Source of the DNA: Anaerolineae bacterium
GTDB taxonomy: Bacteria > Chloroflexota > Anaerolineae > B4-G1 > DUEL01
DNA: 12,849 bases
NCBI GenBank assembly: GCA_029932895.1
Contig: JAOZPF010000020.1
Location: forward strand, 1-12,849
Direction: 5' to 3'
In this document: one piece after another, positions 6,424 to 12,849 of the stretch
Numbering within the stretch: the first letter of the stretch is position 1
How the letters are laid out: each line of letters opens with the position of its first letter
Notes under the pieces: generated by a model
Seen by the model: only the letters and a program-made list of their open reading frames with translations
Told to the model about the DNA's origin: nothing
Database searches by the model: none
Translations under genes and position numbers: made by a program

Positions 6424-7842
6424 ATGGCCCTCTGGCAGACCTATTATACGCCCACCTCTATCGACGAAGCGTTGCGCCTGTTGGCTGAGCACGGCTCCGA
6501 GGCCCGCGTCATCGCCGGTGGCACGGATTTACTGGTCGAGCTCGAGCGTGGTATCCGGAGCCCGCGAGTGCTGATCGATATCAGCCGGGTGCAAGGGCTG
6601 GACCGCATCAAGCTGGATGGGGATGTCCTTCACGTCGGCCCGCTGGTCAGCCACAATCAGCTGGTCGGCTCCCGCGAGGTGAGAGAACGGGCGTTCCCGC
6701 TGGCCCAGGCGGCCTGGAGTGTGGGCGCGCCAGCCATTCGCAACCGGGGCACGTTGGGCGGGAACCTGGTCACCGCGTCCCCAGCCAACGACACCATCAC
6801 CCCGCTGTGGGCGATGGGCGGTGCGGTTACCCTGCGCTCGGTGCGCGGGGAGCGCACGCTTCCCTTCCCCGAGTTCTACCAGGGCGTGCGGCGGATCGAT
6901 ATGGCGCCGGACGAGATGGTGGTGGAGGTGACGGTGCCCGCGCTGGCGCCGGACGAGCGCGGCATCTTTTTAAAGCTGGGACTGCGGCGGGCGCTGGCGA
7001 TCTCGGTCGTCAACGTGGCGGTGATCCTGGCCTTTGGAGGCAAGGTGGTCACCAAGGCCCGCATCGCGCTGGGAAGCGTCGCCCCCACCATCATCCGGGT
7101 GCCGGAGGCGGAGGAGACGCTGGTGGGCAGGCCGTTGGCATCGGTGCGGATAGAGCGGGCGGCAGAGATGGCGGCCGCGGCCGCCGCGCCCATCGACGAT
7201 ATCCGCGCCGGAGCGGACTATCGCCGCCGGGTCGTGGGAACGCTGGTGCAGCGGGCGCTGACAGCACTGGCTGAGGAGCGGGAGGCGGAGGAATTCCCCG
7301 CCGCTCCCCCCTTCCTGTGGGGGACCACGGGCGGACGCTTTCCCCGCCTGGCGGGCAAGACCATCCGCCATCGGGTCGGCGGCGCCGAGCCGATCGAGTG
7401 CACGGTCAATGGGGAGAACCGCGTCGTGCGCGGGGCCAACGGCAAGACCCTGTTGCAGATGCTGCGCGATGACTTGGGGCTGACTGGAGTGAGGGAGGGG
7501 TGCGGCGAGGGGGAATGCGGCGCCTGCACTGTCTGGCTGGATGGCGTAGCGGTCCTCTCCTGTCTGGTCCCGGCCCCCCGCGCCCACGGAGCGCATATCG
7601 TCACCATCGAGGGGCTGGCGCAGGGCGAGGAGCTTCATCCCCTCCAGCAGGCGTTCATCGACGAGGGGGCTGTCCAGTGTGGCTATTGCACCCCCGGTTT
7701 CATCATGAGCGGGGTCAAATTGCTGGAGGAGATAGAGCAACCGACGCGAGAACAGATTCTCTATGGCATCGCGGGGAACCTGTGCCGCTGCACCGGCTAT
7801 TACAAGATCGTGCGGGCGATCGAGAGGGCGGCGGGGGAATGA
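6424..7842 (+). CDS. Molybdenum hydroxylase FAD-binding and [2Fe-2S] subunit fusion (xanthine dehydrogenase/aldehyde oxidase family)
   Basis: 472 residues from ATG 6424, with AGGAGG six bases upstream; the frame stays open upstream to 6298 but that part overlaps glpK and is not homologous. Residues 1-285 are a CoxM/XdhB-type FAD domain: IAGGTDLLVEL (30-40), RNRGTLGGNL (106-115), and a CODH flavoprotein C-terminal part. After a linker, residues about 315-472 are a CoxS/XdhC-type [2Fe-2S] protein: plant-ferredoxin cysteines C360, C365, C368, C380 and the second cluster's C419, C422, C454, C456 (CGYCTPGF, CRCTGY). All eight ligands are kept. It should carry electrons from the Mo site through two Fe-S clusters to FAD and an acceptor, in the cytoplasm. 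The order FAD then Fe-S is the reverse of XdhA-type fusions and eukaryotic xanthine dehydrogenase. Its partner is probably the Mo subunit at 11532, three genes downstream. Confidence 0.93.
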   Translation: MALWQTYYTPTSIDEALRLLAEHGSEARVIAGGTDLLVELERGIRSPRVLIDISRVQGLDRIKLDGDVLHVGPLVSHNQLVGSREVRERAFPLAQAAWSVGAPAIRNRGTLGGNLVTASPANDTITPLWAMGGAVTLRSVRGERTLPFPEFYQGVRRIDMAPDEMVVEVTVPALAPDERGIFLKLGLRRALAISVVNVAVILAFGGKVVTKARIALGSVAPTIIRVPEAEETLVGRPLASVRIERAAEMAAAAAAPIDDIRAGADYRRRVVGTLVQRALTALAEEREAEEFPAAPPFLWGTTGGRFPRLAGKTIRHRVGGAEPIECTVNGENRVVRGANGKTLLQMLRDDLGLTGVREGCGEGECGACTVWLDGVAVLSCLVPAPRAHGAHIVTIEGLAQGEELHPLQQAFIDEGAVQCGYCTPGFIMSGVKLLEEIEQPTREQILYGIAGNLCRCTGYYKIVRAIERAAGE

Positions 7843-7856
7843 ACTGTGTTTTTTGT

Positions 7857-7883
7857 CTCCCAATCCCCACAAGCGGGGAGGAG
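7857..7883 (+). other. Hairpin in the gap between the FAD/Fe-S and PlsY-like genes
   Basis: TCCCC (7864-7868) pairs with GGGGA (7875-7879) around a six-base loop, and CTCC (7857-7860) with GGAG (7880-7883) extends the stem after a three-base bulge, for nine pairs. It is not followed by a T-run in either direction, so it is not a classical terminator. It could stabilise or process the message between genes; it could also be chance. Confidence 0.35.
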
Positions 7884-7913
7884 AGGACCCGCTAGATAAC
7901 AGAGGGGGTGCTT

Positions 7914-8585
7914 ATGAGTGATTTGATCCGTCACGAGTTTATTGTTATCTTGCTCTCTTATTTTCTTGGCGCGATTCCTTTTTCTCATCTCATCGCCCGC
8001 TGGCGGGCGGGGATCAACATCCGGGAACACGGGGAGGGAAACGCTGGCGCGCGCAACGTCTATCACGTGGTGGGACCGCTCTGGGGCACGCTGGTTGCCG
8101 TCTTGGACGTTGGCAAGGGGTTGGCGGCCTACCTCATAGCCAGCCGGATGGCGCTCGATCCCACAACCGTGCTGGTTGCCGGCTTTGCTGCCCCTCTCGG
8201 CCATGGCTTTTCCCCCTTTCTCCGCTTTCGGGGCGGCAAGGGGGTCGCCACGACGGTGGGGTTTCTGCTGGGCCTCCAGCCCTGGCCGACGCTGGCTGGC
8301 GCGCTGCTCTATGGTCTGGCCTATTTTTTGCTGCACGATTTCAACAGGGCCATCGTCGTGGGCGTTGTCGGCGTGATATTTCTCCCTCTGCTTTTTGGTG
8401 ATTCACCGCGACAGGTGGCTTACACCCTGTTCTTGTTCCTGATGCTGGCGGTCATCAAGATCATTGACCATGCCCACGAGCGGGCGGTATGGGCCCGCGA
8501 CCCGTGGAGGAGCGGCTCTCCGGGTTTTCACCCTGAGGAGCCAGAGGTCCAGCCCGAGACACGGGACATGCGGCCTGGAGTTTGA
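7914..8585 (+). CDS. plsY: PlsY-like glycerol-3-phosphate acyltransferase
   Basis: 223 residues from ATG 7914, with GAGGGGG five bases upstream; a GTG at 7908 lies inside that ribosome site. PlsY transfers an acyl group from acyl phosphate to glycerol-3-phosphate, the first step of phospholipid synthesis, in the membrane. Hydrophobic segments occur at about 8-28, 55-78, 84-100, 112-140, 145-163 and 168-184. Family motifs are present: LGAIPFSHLIARW (18-30), REHGEGNAGARNV (37-49, equal to the usual RxxGSGNxGATNV), KG at 68-69, and LGHGFSPFLRFRGGKGVAT (95-113). Two departures stand out: the conserved Ser of GSGN is Glu (E41), and the third motif near the C-terminus (usually HRxNxxRL) reads DHAHERAVWAR. 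A charged tail (200-223) follows. It may therefore be a divergent paralogue with a changed acceptor. The next gene starts one base after its stop, so the two are coupled. Confidence 0.85.
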   Translation: MSDLIRHEFIVILLSYFLGAIPFSHLIARWRAGINIREHGEGNAGARNVYHVVGPLWGTLVAVLDVGKGLAAYLIASRMALDPTTVLVAGFAAPLGHGFSPFLRFRGGKGVATTVGFLLGLQPWPTLAGALLYGLAYFLLHDFNRAIVVGVVGVIFLPLLFGDSPRQVAYTLFLFLMLAVIKIIDHAHERAVWARDPWRSGSPGFHPEEPEVQPETRDMRPGV

Positions 8586-8586
8586 G

Positions 8587-9765
8587 ATGGAATCTGCGGC
8601 TTCCTCGACCATCATTCACTACCAGATCGCCCTGACTGTTATTCTGGTGCTGGTGGGGTTCAACCTGATCGCCAACCTGCACATGCTGAGCCAGGCCGCC
8701 CCGCGTGGCAGAGGGCCGCACTTTCTCCGCCCGGTCTCGGTCCTGGTTCCGGCGCGCAATGAGGCGCGCAACATCCGTCGCTGCCTGGAGTCGCTCCAGG
8801 CCCAGGACTATCCGCTGCTCGAGATCCTGGTCCTGGACGACGGTTCGACCGATGACACCGCCGCGATCGTGACCGAGATCGCCCGTCAGGACCCCCGCGT
8901 ACGATTGGTGTACGGTCGACCACTGCCGCAGGGATGGATGGGAAAGAACTTTGCCTGCCAGCAGCTCTCCGAGCTGGCCCGCGGCGACTGGCTGCTCTTT
9001 GCCGATGCCGATACCGACCACCGACCGGATACGGTCTCCTGGGCTATCGAGGCCGCCCAGCAGAACCAGGCTGACTTGGTCAGCCTGATTCCCCATACCG
9101 TGACCCACACTGTGGGGGAGGAGGTCCTCCTCCCCATTATCCCCTTCGGCCTGCTCGGTTGCTATCCGTTGGCTCTGGGGCAACGTCTGCGCGTCCCGTT
9201 TCTGGCGATGGCGGTGGGGCCGTTCATGCTCTTTCGGCGCGAGGCTTATAACCGCGTTGGCAGCCACGATGGCGTGCGCGCCGAGATCGCTGAGGACGTG
9301 ATGCTGGCGCGGCGGGTGCGGGCGGACGGCGGGCGAGTTGTGTTGTTGGATGGGTCGGAGCAGGTGGACGTCCATTTCTATCACGGCTTCTGGGAGTCGT
9401 GGCGCGGCCTGTCCAAGAGCATCTTTGCCGCCCTGGGTTACCGGCTGTTGCCCACTCTCTTCCTGCTCGGTTTTTACGGTTTCTTGTTTCTCTGGCCGGT
9501 GTGGCTCTTTTACCACGGGCTCTGGCAAGGGCGGTTGGGCGAGCCGAGCGTGCGTCTGGCTTTGTTTGACCTCTTTATCAACATGGGGTTGTGGTACACC
9601 GTAGCCGTGCACGCCCGCCTTCCCCGGCGGACTGCCATCGTCTACCCACTGACCATTGTCCTGGTCATCATCATTGCCCTGGATTCGATCCGTCAGGCGG
9701 CCCTGGGTGGGATCGGTTGGAAGGAGCGGGTGTACGACGTGCGCGGTGGGTCGCTGCGACACTGA
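8587..9765 (+). CDS. Family 2 glycosyltransferase, membrane-bound (HpnB/CrtQ/CruC-like)
   Basis: 392 residues from ATG 8587, with GGAG six bases upstream; an in-frame ATG at 8464 inside plsY gives a non-homologous leader and is rejected. A membrane helix (about 10-30) precedes a GT-A catalytic domain: VSVLVPARNEARN (50-62), LVLDDGSTDD (81-90), GWMGKNFAC (116-124), the metal-binding DAD at 140-142 (LLFADADTD), and the catalytic-base region EIAEDVMLARR (233-243). Hydrophobic segments at about 286-310, 325-342 and 350-366 follow, with a W-K-x-R-x-Y end (378-383). GWxGKxxA with this topology is typical of transferases acting on hopanoids, carotenoids or other lipids (HpnB, CrtQ, CruC). It uses a nucleotide-sugar on the cytoplasmic side; the acceptor is unknown. 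Coupling to PlsY suggests a glycerolipid or isoprenoid lipid target, which is inference. Confidence 0.88.
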   Translation: MESAASSTIIHYQIALTVILVLVGFNLIANLHMLSQAAPRGRGPHFLRPVSVLVPARNEARNIRRCLESLQAQDYPLLEILVLDDGSTDDTAAIVTEIARQDPRVRLVYGRPLPQGWMGKNFACQQLSELARGDWLLFADADTDHRPDTVSWAIEAAQQNQADLVSLIPHTVTHTVGEEVLLPIIPFGLLGCYPLALGQRLRVPFLAMAVGPFMLFRREAYNRVGSHDGVRAEIAEDVMLARRVRADGGRVVLLDGSEQVDVHFYHGFWESWRGLSKSIFAALGYRLLPTLFLLGFYGFLFLWPVWLFYHGLWQGRLGEPSVRLALFDLFINMGLWYTVAVHARLPRRTAIVYPLTIVLVIIIALDSIRQAALGGIGWKERVYDVRGGSLRH

Positions 9766-9776
9766 GGAGGAAGAGG

Positions 9777-11519
9777 ATGGAACGGACGGTCCCCAGCACT
9801 GGCAACGAGGAGATTGAGCTTTACCAGCGTACTTATTACTCCTTGCTGCGCACTACCGACGAGGTGCAAATCCGCTCCCTGGTGGAGAGCCACACGCGGA
9901 TGCAGTCGGCTCTGCACCGCAAGGCCGGAGAGCCGCAAGTGGATGTGGACGCGCTGGTCTATGCCAGCCTGCGGCTTCCTTCATGCATCCCCCAGGTGCG
10001 ACTGGTGGTGATGAGTCCGGCGGAGGAGGCGCTGCGCGCGGGCGGTTGCCCGGATGTGGCGCGATGGCAGTTGGTGACCGCGGCGGGCCGCCGCCGGCGG
10101 ATGCGTTTTGATGGGCAAGAGACCCTGGCTGCCTACGTCGCCAGTCGCTCCGACATTGACGACCTGATCCCCATCCTCACTGCCTACCAGATTGAATGGA
10201 ACAAGATCCACTTGCGGCTGCAACACGCCCCGGTCGTGCAAGAGCTGGCAGCGTGTGTGGAAGAGGGCGAGCAACTGGAGGGAGAGACCAGGGAGAAGGT
10301 GCGGCAGGAGCTTGGCTTCTCCGAGACCGACCTGGCCCGGGTGGAGGCGGTGTGGGGGGAGCGATTCGTGCCCACACTGCTGGCGATGGCCCGCCGGGAA
10401 AAGCGGTTTGCCGTGCGATTGCTCGCCGGTTCCTACGTCGACTACCGGCGGGCGATCCGCGATTGGTGGGAACATATCGCCGAGAGCATCCCCACGACGC
10501 TGACCGGGAGGCCGGTCTACTTTGTCTCCAGCAACCCCCATAGCCTGGTCAACCTGCTCGTCGGTTGCGCTCTCCGCCTTGAGGAAAAGTTGGTCCGTTT
10601 TGTGGAGGATGAGGGAGGCGGGGGGTTACGGGCTGAGTATCAGGCAATCCTTCAAGAAAAGGTGCCCAGCAGTTGGGAAAACTTTATGTACTATGTGTTC
10701 AAGAAATATGCCCGCACGCCGTCGGGGCAGGTGGCGGCCCGAACCTGCCGCGAGGAGATGCGCACCTGCGGTATCTGGCACGTGGAGAGCCTGCACAGCC
10801 TGGACGTGGCGGCGCAGGTGATCGAACTCTGCGGCCTGCGCCCGGAGTGGATCGATCCCCGGGTGCGGGTGGAGGGACTGGAGCTGCTGCGTGATTCCGA
10901 CGCCCTGATCCTGAACATCGATTACCCGCTGGGGTTGGCGGCCTATCGCATTCTGACCCAGGTGACCACCGGCGTCGGCGCGCTGCGGGGGGTTTACGTG
11001 CTGGGCAAGGCAGCCACCCTCAACGGTCGCGTGGGCGATGTGTTGATGCCCCGTGTGGTCCACGACGAGCACTCGCGGAACACGTACCTCTTTCACAACG
11101 CATTCTCCGCCGCTGCCGTGCGCCCGTACCTGGTCTATGGCACGGTGCTGGACAACCAGAAGGCCATCACTGTGCGCGGGACCTTTCTCCAGAACCGTCA
11201 GTATATGGACGTGTTCTACCGCGAGGGGTTCACCGACATCGAGATGGAGGCCGGGCCATACCTCGCGGCCGTTTATGAGGCCATCCGACCCAAGCGGTAC
11301 CCGGTGAACGAGATCGTCGACCTGCACGCGGCCCCCTTTGACCTCGGGTTCATTCATTATGCGTCGGATACCCCCTTCACGCGGGGCAAGACGTTGGCGC
11401 AGCAACTCTCCTATTTTGGGATGGACGCCACCTATGCCGGTTCGATCGCCATCCTGCGACGCATTCTGGAGCAGGAGGTGGCGGCGGTGAGGGCAAGAGC
11501 GGCAAAGCGGGTAGGGTGA
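9777..11519 (+). CDS. Uncharacterised 580-residue protein with nucleoside phosphorylase-like C-terminal region
   Basis: 580 residues from ATG 9777, with AGGAGG six bases upstream overlapping the stop of the glycosyltransferase; the frame is open further upstream but overlaps that gene. I do not recognise a characterised family. No signal peptide or membrane helix is seen. The N-terminal part (1-300) is mostly helical, with a motif-like stretch FDGQETLAAYVASRSDIDDL (111-130) followed by AYQIEWNKIH (136-145), and PVYFVSSNPHSLVNL (246-260). The C-terminal part (about 375-565) shows features in the order of the purine nucleoside/uridine phosphorylase superfamily: ILNIDYPLG (378-386), GVYVLGKAATLNGRVGDVLM (405-424, like the family's GxAGGL...xVGDVVxP), DIEMEAGPYLAAV (487-499, like the nucleoside-site DMEA motif), and YASDTP (528-533, like the catalytic SD). 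This suggests binding or cleavage of a nucleoside or sugar-phosphate compound. It lies 12 bases before the Mo hydroxylase subunit. Confidence 0.85.
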   Translation: MERTVPSTGNEEIELYQRTYYSLLRTTDEVQIRSLVESHTRMQSALHRKAGEPQVDVDALVYASLRLPSCIPQVRLVVMSPAEEALRAGGCPDVARWQLVTAAGRRRRMRFDGQETLAAYVASRSDIDDLIPILTAYQIEWNKIHLRLQHAPVVQELAACVEEGEQLEGETREKVRQELGFSETDLARVEAVWGERFVPTLLAMARREKRFAVRLLAGSYVDYRRAIRDWWEHIAESIPTTLTGRPVYFVSSNPHSLVNLLVGCALRLEEKLVRFVEDEGGGGLRAEYQAILQEKVPSSWENFMYYVFKKYARTPSGQVAARTCREEMRTCGIWHVESLHSLDVAAQVIELCGLRPEWIDPRVRVEGLELLRDSDALILNIDYPLGLAAYRILTQVTTGVGALRGVYVLGKAATLNGRVGDVLMPRVVHDEHSRNTYLFHNAFSAAAVRPYLVYGTVLDNQKAITVRGTFLQNRQYMDVFYREGFTDIEMEAGPYLAAVYEAIRPKRYPVNEIVDLHAAPFDLGFIHYASDTPFTRGKTLAQQLSYFGMDATYAGSIAILRRILEQEVAAVRARAAKRVG

Positions 11520-11531
11520 ACGGGAGGAGAT

Positions 11532-12849
11532 ATGCCAGAACGAACCATCGGCCAATCTGTCACGCGGGTGGATGCCCGGGCCAAGGTGACCGGGGCGGCC
11601 CACTTCCCCGGCGACTTTGCGATGCCAGGGATGCTACATGCCCGCATCCTCTTTGCCGGGCGACCGCACGCTCGCATCCTGAGCATAGATGTCGCCGCGG
11701 CGGAGGCGGCGCCGGGGGTGGTGGCTGTCCTCACCGCGAAAGACGTGCCGGTCAACGAGTACGGCCTGCAGACCCGCGACCAGCCGGTGCTCTGCGGCCC
11801 TGGCTCTGGAATACCCGGCGCGGATGTGGTGCGCTGGGAGGGGGACCAGGTGGCGCTGGTAGTGGCGGGGACAGAGGAGGAGGCCACACACGCGCGCGCC
11901 CTCATCCGCGTCGAGTATGAGGACTTGCCGGTCGTCACTGACCCATTTGAGGCACTCGAGCCCAGCGCGCCCCAACTTCACCCCGAGCGTCATCCCAACG
12001 AGATACACCCCGAACTGCGCACCGAGGGTAACCTGATCTGCCATCACCAGATTCGCAAGGGAGACGTGGAGGCGGCCTGGAGCCAGGCCGACGTGATCGT
12101 CGAATCCGACTATTACACCCCGCCTCAGGAGCACGCCTACCTGCAACCGGAGGCCGGTCTGGCCTATATCGACGACGAGGGCCGGGTGACGGTGATAGTC
12201 GCCGGGCAGTGGAACTGGGAGGATCAACACGAGATCGCCCACGCCCTGGGCCTGGAGCCCGAGCAGGTGCGCGTGATCTACCCGGCCATCGGCGGCGCTT
12301 TCGGCGGGCGGGAGGATATGTCGGTTCAGATTGTCCTGGCCCTGGCCGCCTGGAAGCTGCACCGGCCAGTCAAGATCTCTTGGAGCCGGGAGGAGTCGAT
12401 CGTTGGCCATTGCAAGCGCCACCCGACCTGGATCCACCACAAGCTGGGCGCGACGCGCGAGGGCCGGCTGGTGGCGGCGGAGGTGCGAGTGGTGGCGGAC
12501 GGCGGCGCTTATTGCTACACCACTAACAAGGTCCTGGGCAACGCCACTGTCACCTGCACCGGCCCTTACGAGATCCCCAACGTCAAGGTGGATGTGGATG
12601 GAGTGTACACCAACAACCCGCCCTCGGGCGCTTTTCGCGGCTTTGGCGCGCCGCAGGGAGCCTTTGCCGCCGAGATGCAGGTGAACAAGCTGGCTGAAGC
12701 TTTGGGGATGGACCCGGTGGAGCTGCGCCTCAAGAACCTCCTGCGGGAGGGAAGCGAGACCGCAATGGGCACACCCCTCCCCGGCGGCGTCAGCCTGGCA
12801 AAAGTGACCGAGCAATGTGCCCTCGCTGCTGGCTGGACCAGGACCGAGT
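11532..12849 (+). CDS. Molybdopterin-binding subunit of xanthine dehydrogenase/aldehyde oxidase family (5' part, runs off window)
   Basis: 439 codons visible from ATG 11532 (GGAGGAG just upstream); the family is usually 750-800 residues, so the C-terminal half is missing. Residues about 15-130 are the aldehyde oxidase a/b-hammerhead domain (TGAAHFPGDF, GVVAVLTAKDVP, VEYEDLP). From about 165 the Mo-cofactor domain begins: PPQEHAYLQPE (197-207), AIGGAFGGREDM (252-263, the GGxFGG cofactor loop), PVKISWSREES (279-289) and SGAFRGFGAPQG (365-376). The last differs from the AYxCSFR active loop of form I CO dehydrogenase, so this is not a CO dehydrogenase. It should hydroxylate a purine, aldehyde or N-heterocycle; the catalytic glutamate lies beyond the window, so the substrate stays open. 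Electron-transfer partners are encoded by the fused FAD/Fe-S gene at 6424. The phosphorylase-like gene immediately upstream hints at a purine substrate, by inference only. Confidence 0.94.
   Translation, partial: MPERTIGQSVTRVDARAKVTGAAHFPGDFAMPGMLHARILFAGRPHARILSIDVAAAEAAPGVVAVLTAKDVPVNEYGLQTRDQPVLCGPGSGIPGADVVRWEGDQVALVVAGTEEEATHARALIRVEYEDLPVVTDPFEALEPSAPQLHPERHPNEIHPELRTEGNLICHHQIRKGDVEAAWSQADVIVESDYYTPPQEHAYLQPEAGLAYIDDEGRVTVIVAGQWNWEDQHEIAHALGLEPEQVRVIYPAIGGAFGGREDMSVQIVLALAAWKLHRPVKISWSREESIVGHCKRHPTWIHHKLGATREGRLVAAEVRVVADGGAYCYTTNKVLGNATVTCTGPYEIPNVKVDVDGVYTNNPPSGAFRGFGAPQGAFAAEMQVNKLAEALGMDPVELRLKNLLREGSETAMGTPLPGGVSLAKVTEQCALAAGWTRTE

Noticed and set aside
7849..7883. Rho-independent terminator in the gap after the FAD/Fe-S gene
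   Set aside because: A hairpin exists, but the T-run (7849-7854) lies before it rather than after, and on the minus strand it would be followed by A residues.
8461..9762. Long open frame on the minus strand opposite the GT2 gene (433 codons)
   Set aside because: It mirrors the GT2 frame, has no recognisable domain, is Gln/His/Pro-rich as expected for antisense of GC-rich coding DNA, and lacks a ribosome site.
11634..12815. Long open frame on the minus strand opposite the Mo subunit (393 codons)
   Set aside because: Antisense shadow; the plus-strand frame carries clear molybdopterin-subunit motifs and a good ribosome site.
11532..12849. Aerobic CO dehydrogenase large subunit (coxL)
   Set aside because: The active-loop region reads SGAFRGFG rather than AYxCSFR; the family is right but the CO-oxidising type is not supported.

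Overview
The window is GC-rich and densely coded, with short gaps, strong Shine-Dalgarno sites and recognisable sigma-70-type promoters. I place it, by inference only, in a Chloroflexota-like bacterium of Anaerolineae type. The main reasons are the DUF2723-type membrane glycosyltransferase with a C-terminal beta-domain, the GC-rich palindromic intergenic repeat, and the mix of genes. I see no rRNA, tRNA, CRISPR array, transposase or phage gene.

Layout. (1) On the minus strand, leftward: a CDP-alcohol phosphatidyltransferase (780-1340), then the N-terminal third of a P-type cation-transporting ATPase (1-709, cut by the window edge). Each has its own near-consensus promoter. (2) A 341-base divergent gap (1341-1681) holds the phosphatidyltransferase promoter and a composite palindromic repeat (about 1447-1577). 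(3) Plus strand: a DUF2723-type membrane glycosyltransferase, overlapping a small membrane-anchored protein with a DUF5666-like domain. (4) A short class II (FucA-like) aldolase, then glycerol kinase. (5) From a promoter at 6345-6373, an apparent long transcription unit runs off the right edge: a molybdenum-hydroxylase accessory subunit with FAD domain and [2Fe-2S] domain fused in one chain, a PlsY-like acyltransferase, a processive-type family 2 glycosyltransferase, a 580-residue protein whose C-terminal third looks like the nucleoside phosphorylase fold, and the molybdopterin-binding large subunit (5' part only).

How the genes may work together. Two themes interleave. One is membrane lipid and glycolipid synthesis: glycerol kinase makes glycerol-3-phosphate, PlsY acylates it, the CDP-alcohol phosphatidyltransferase attaches headgroups, and the glycosyltransferases decorate lipids or proteins. 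The other is a xanthine dehydrogenase/aldehyde oxidase-family enzyme. Its FAD/Fe-S and Mo subunits are separated by three genes, the last being the phosphorylase-like gene, which lies 12 bases before the Mo subunit. The most unusual items are the FAD-before-FeS fusion, the split hydroxylase locus, and the phosphorylase-like protein of unknown function.
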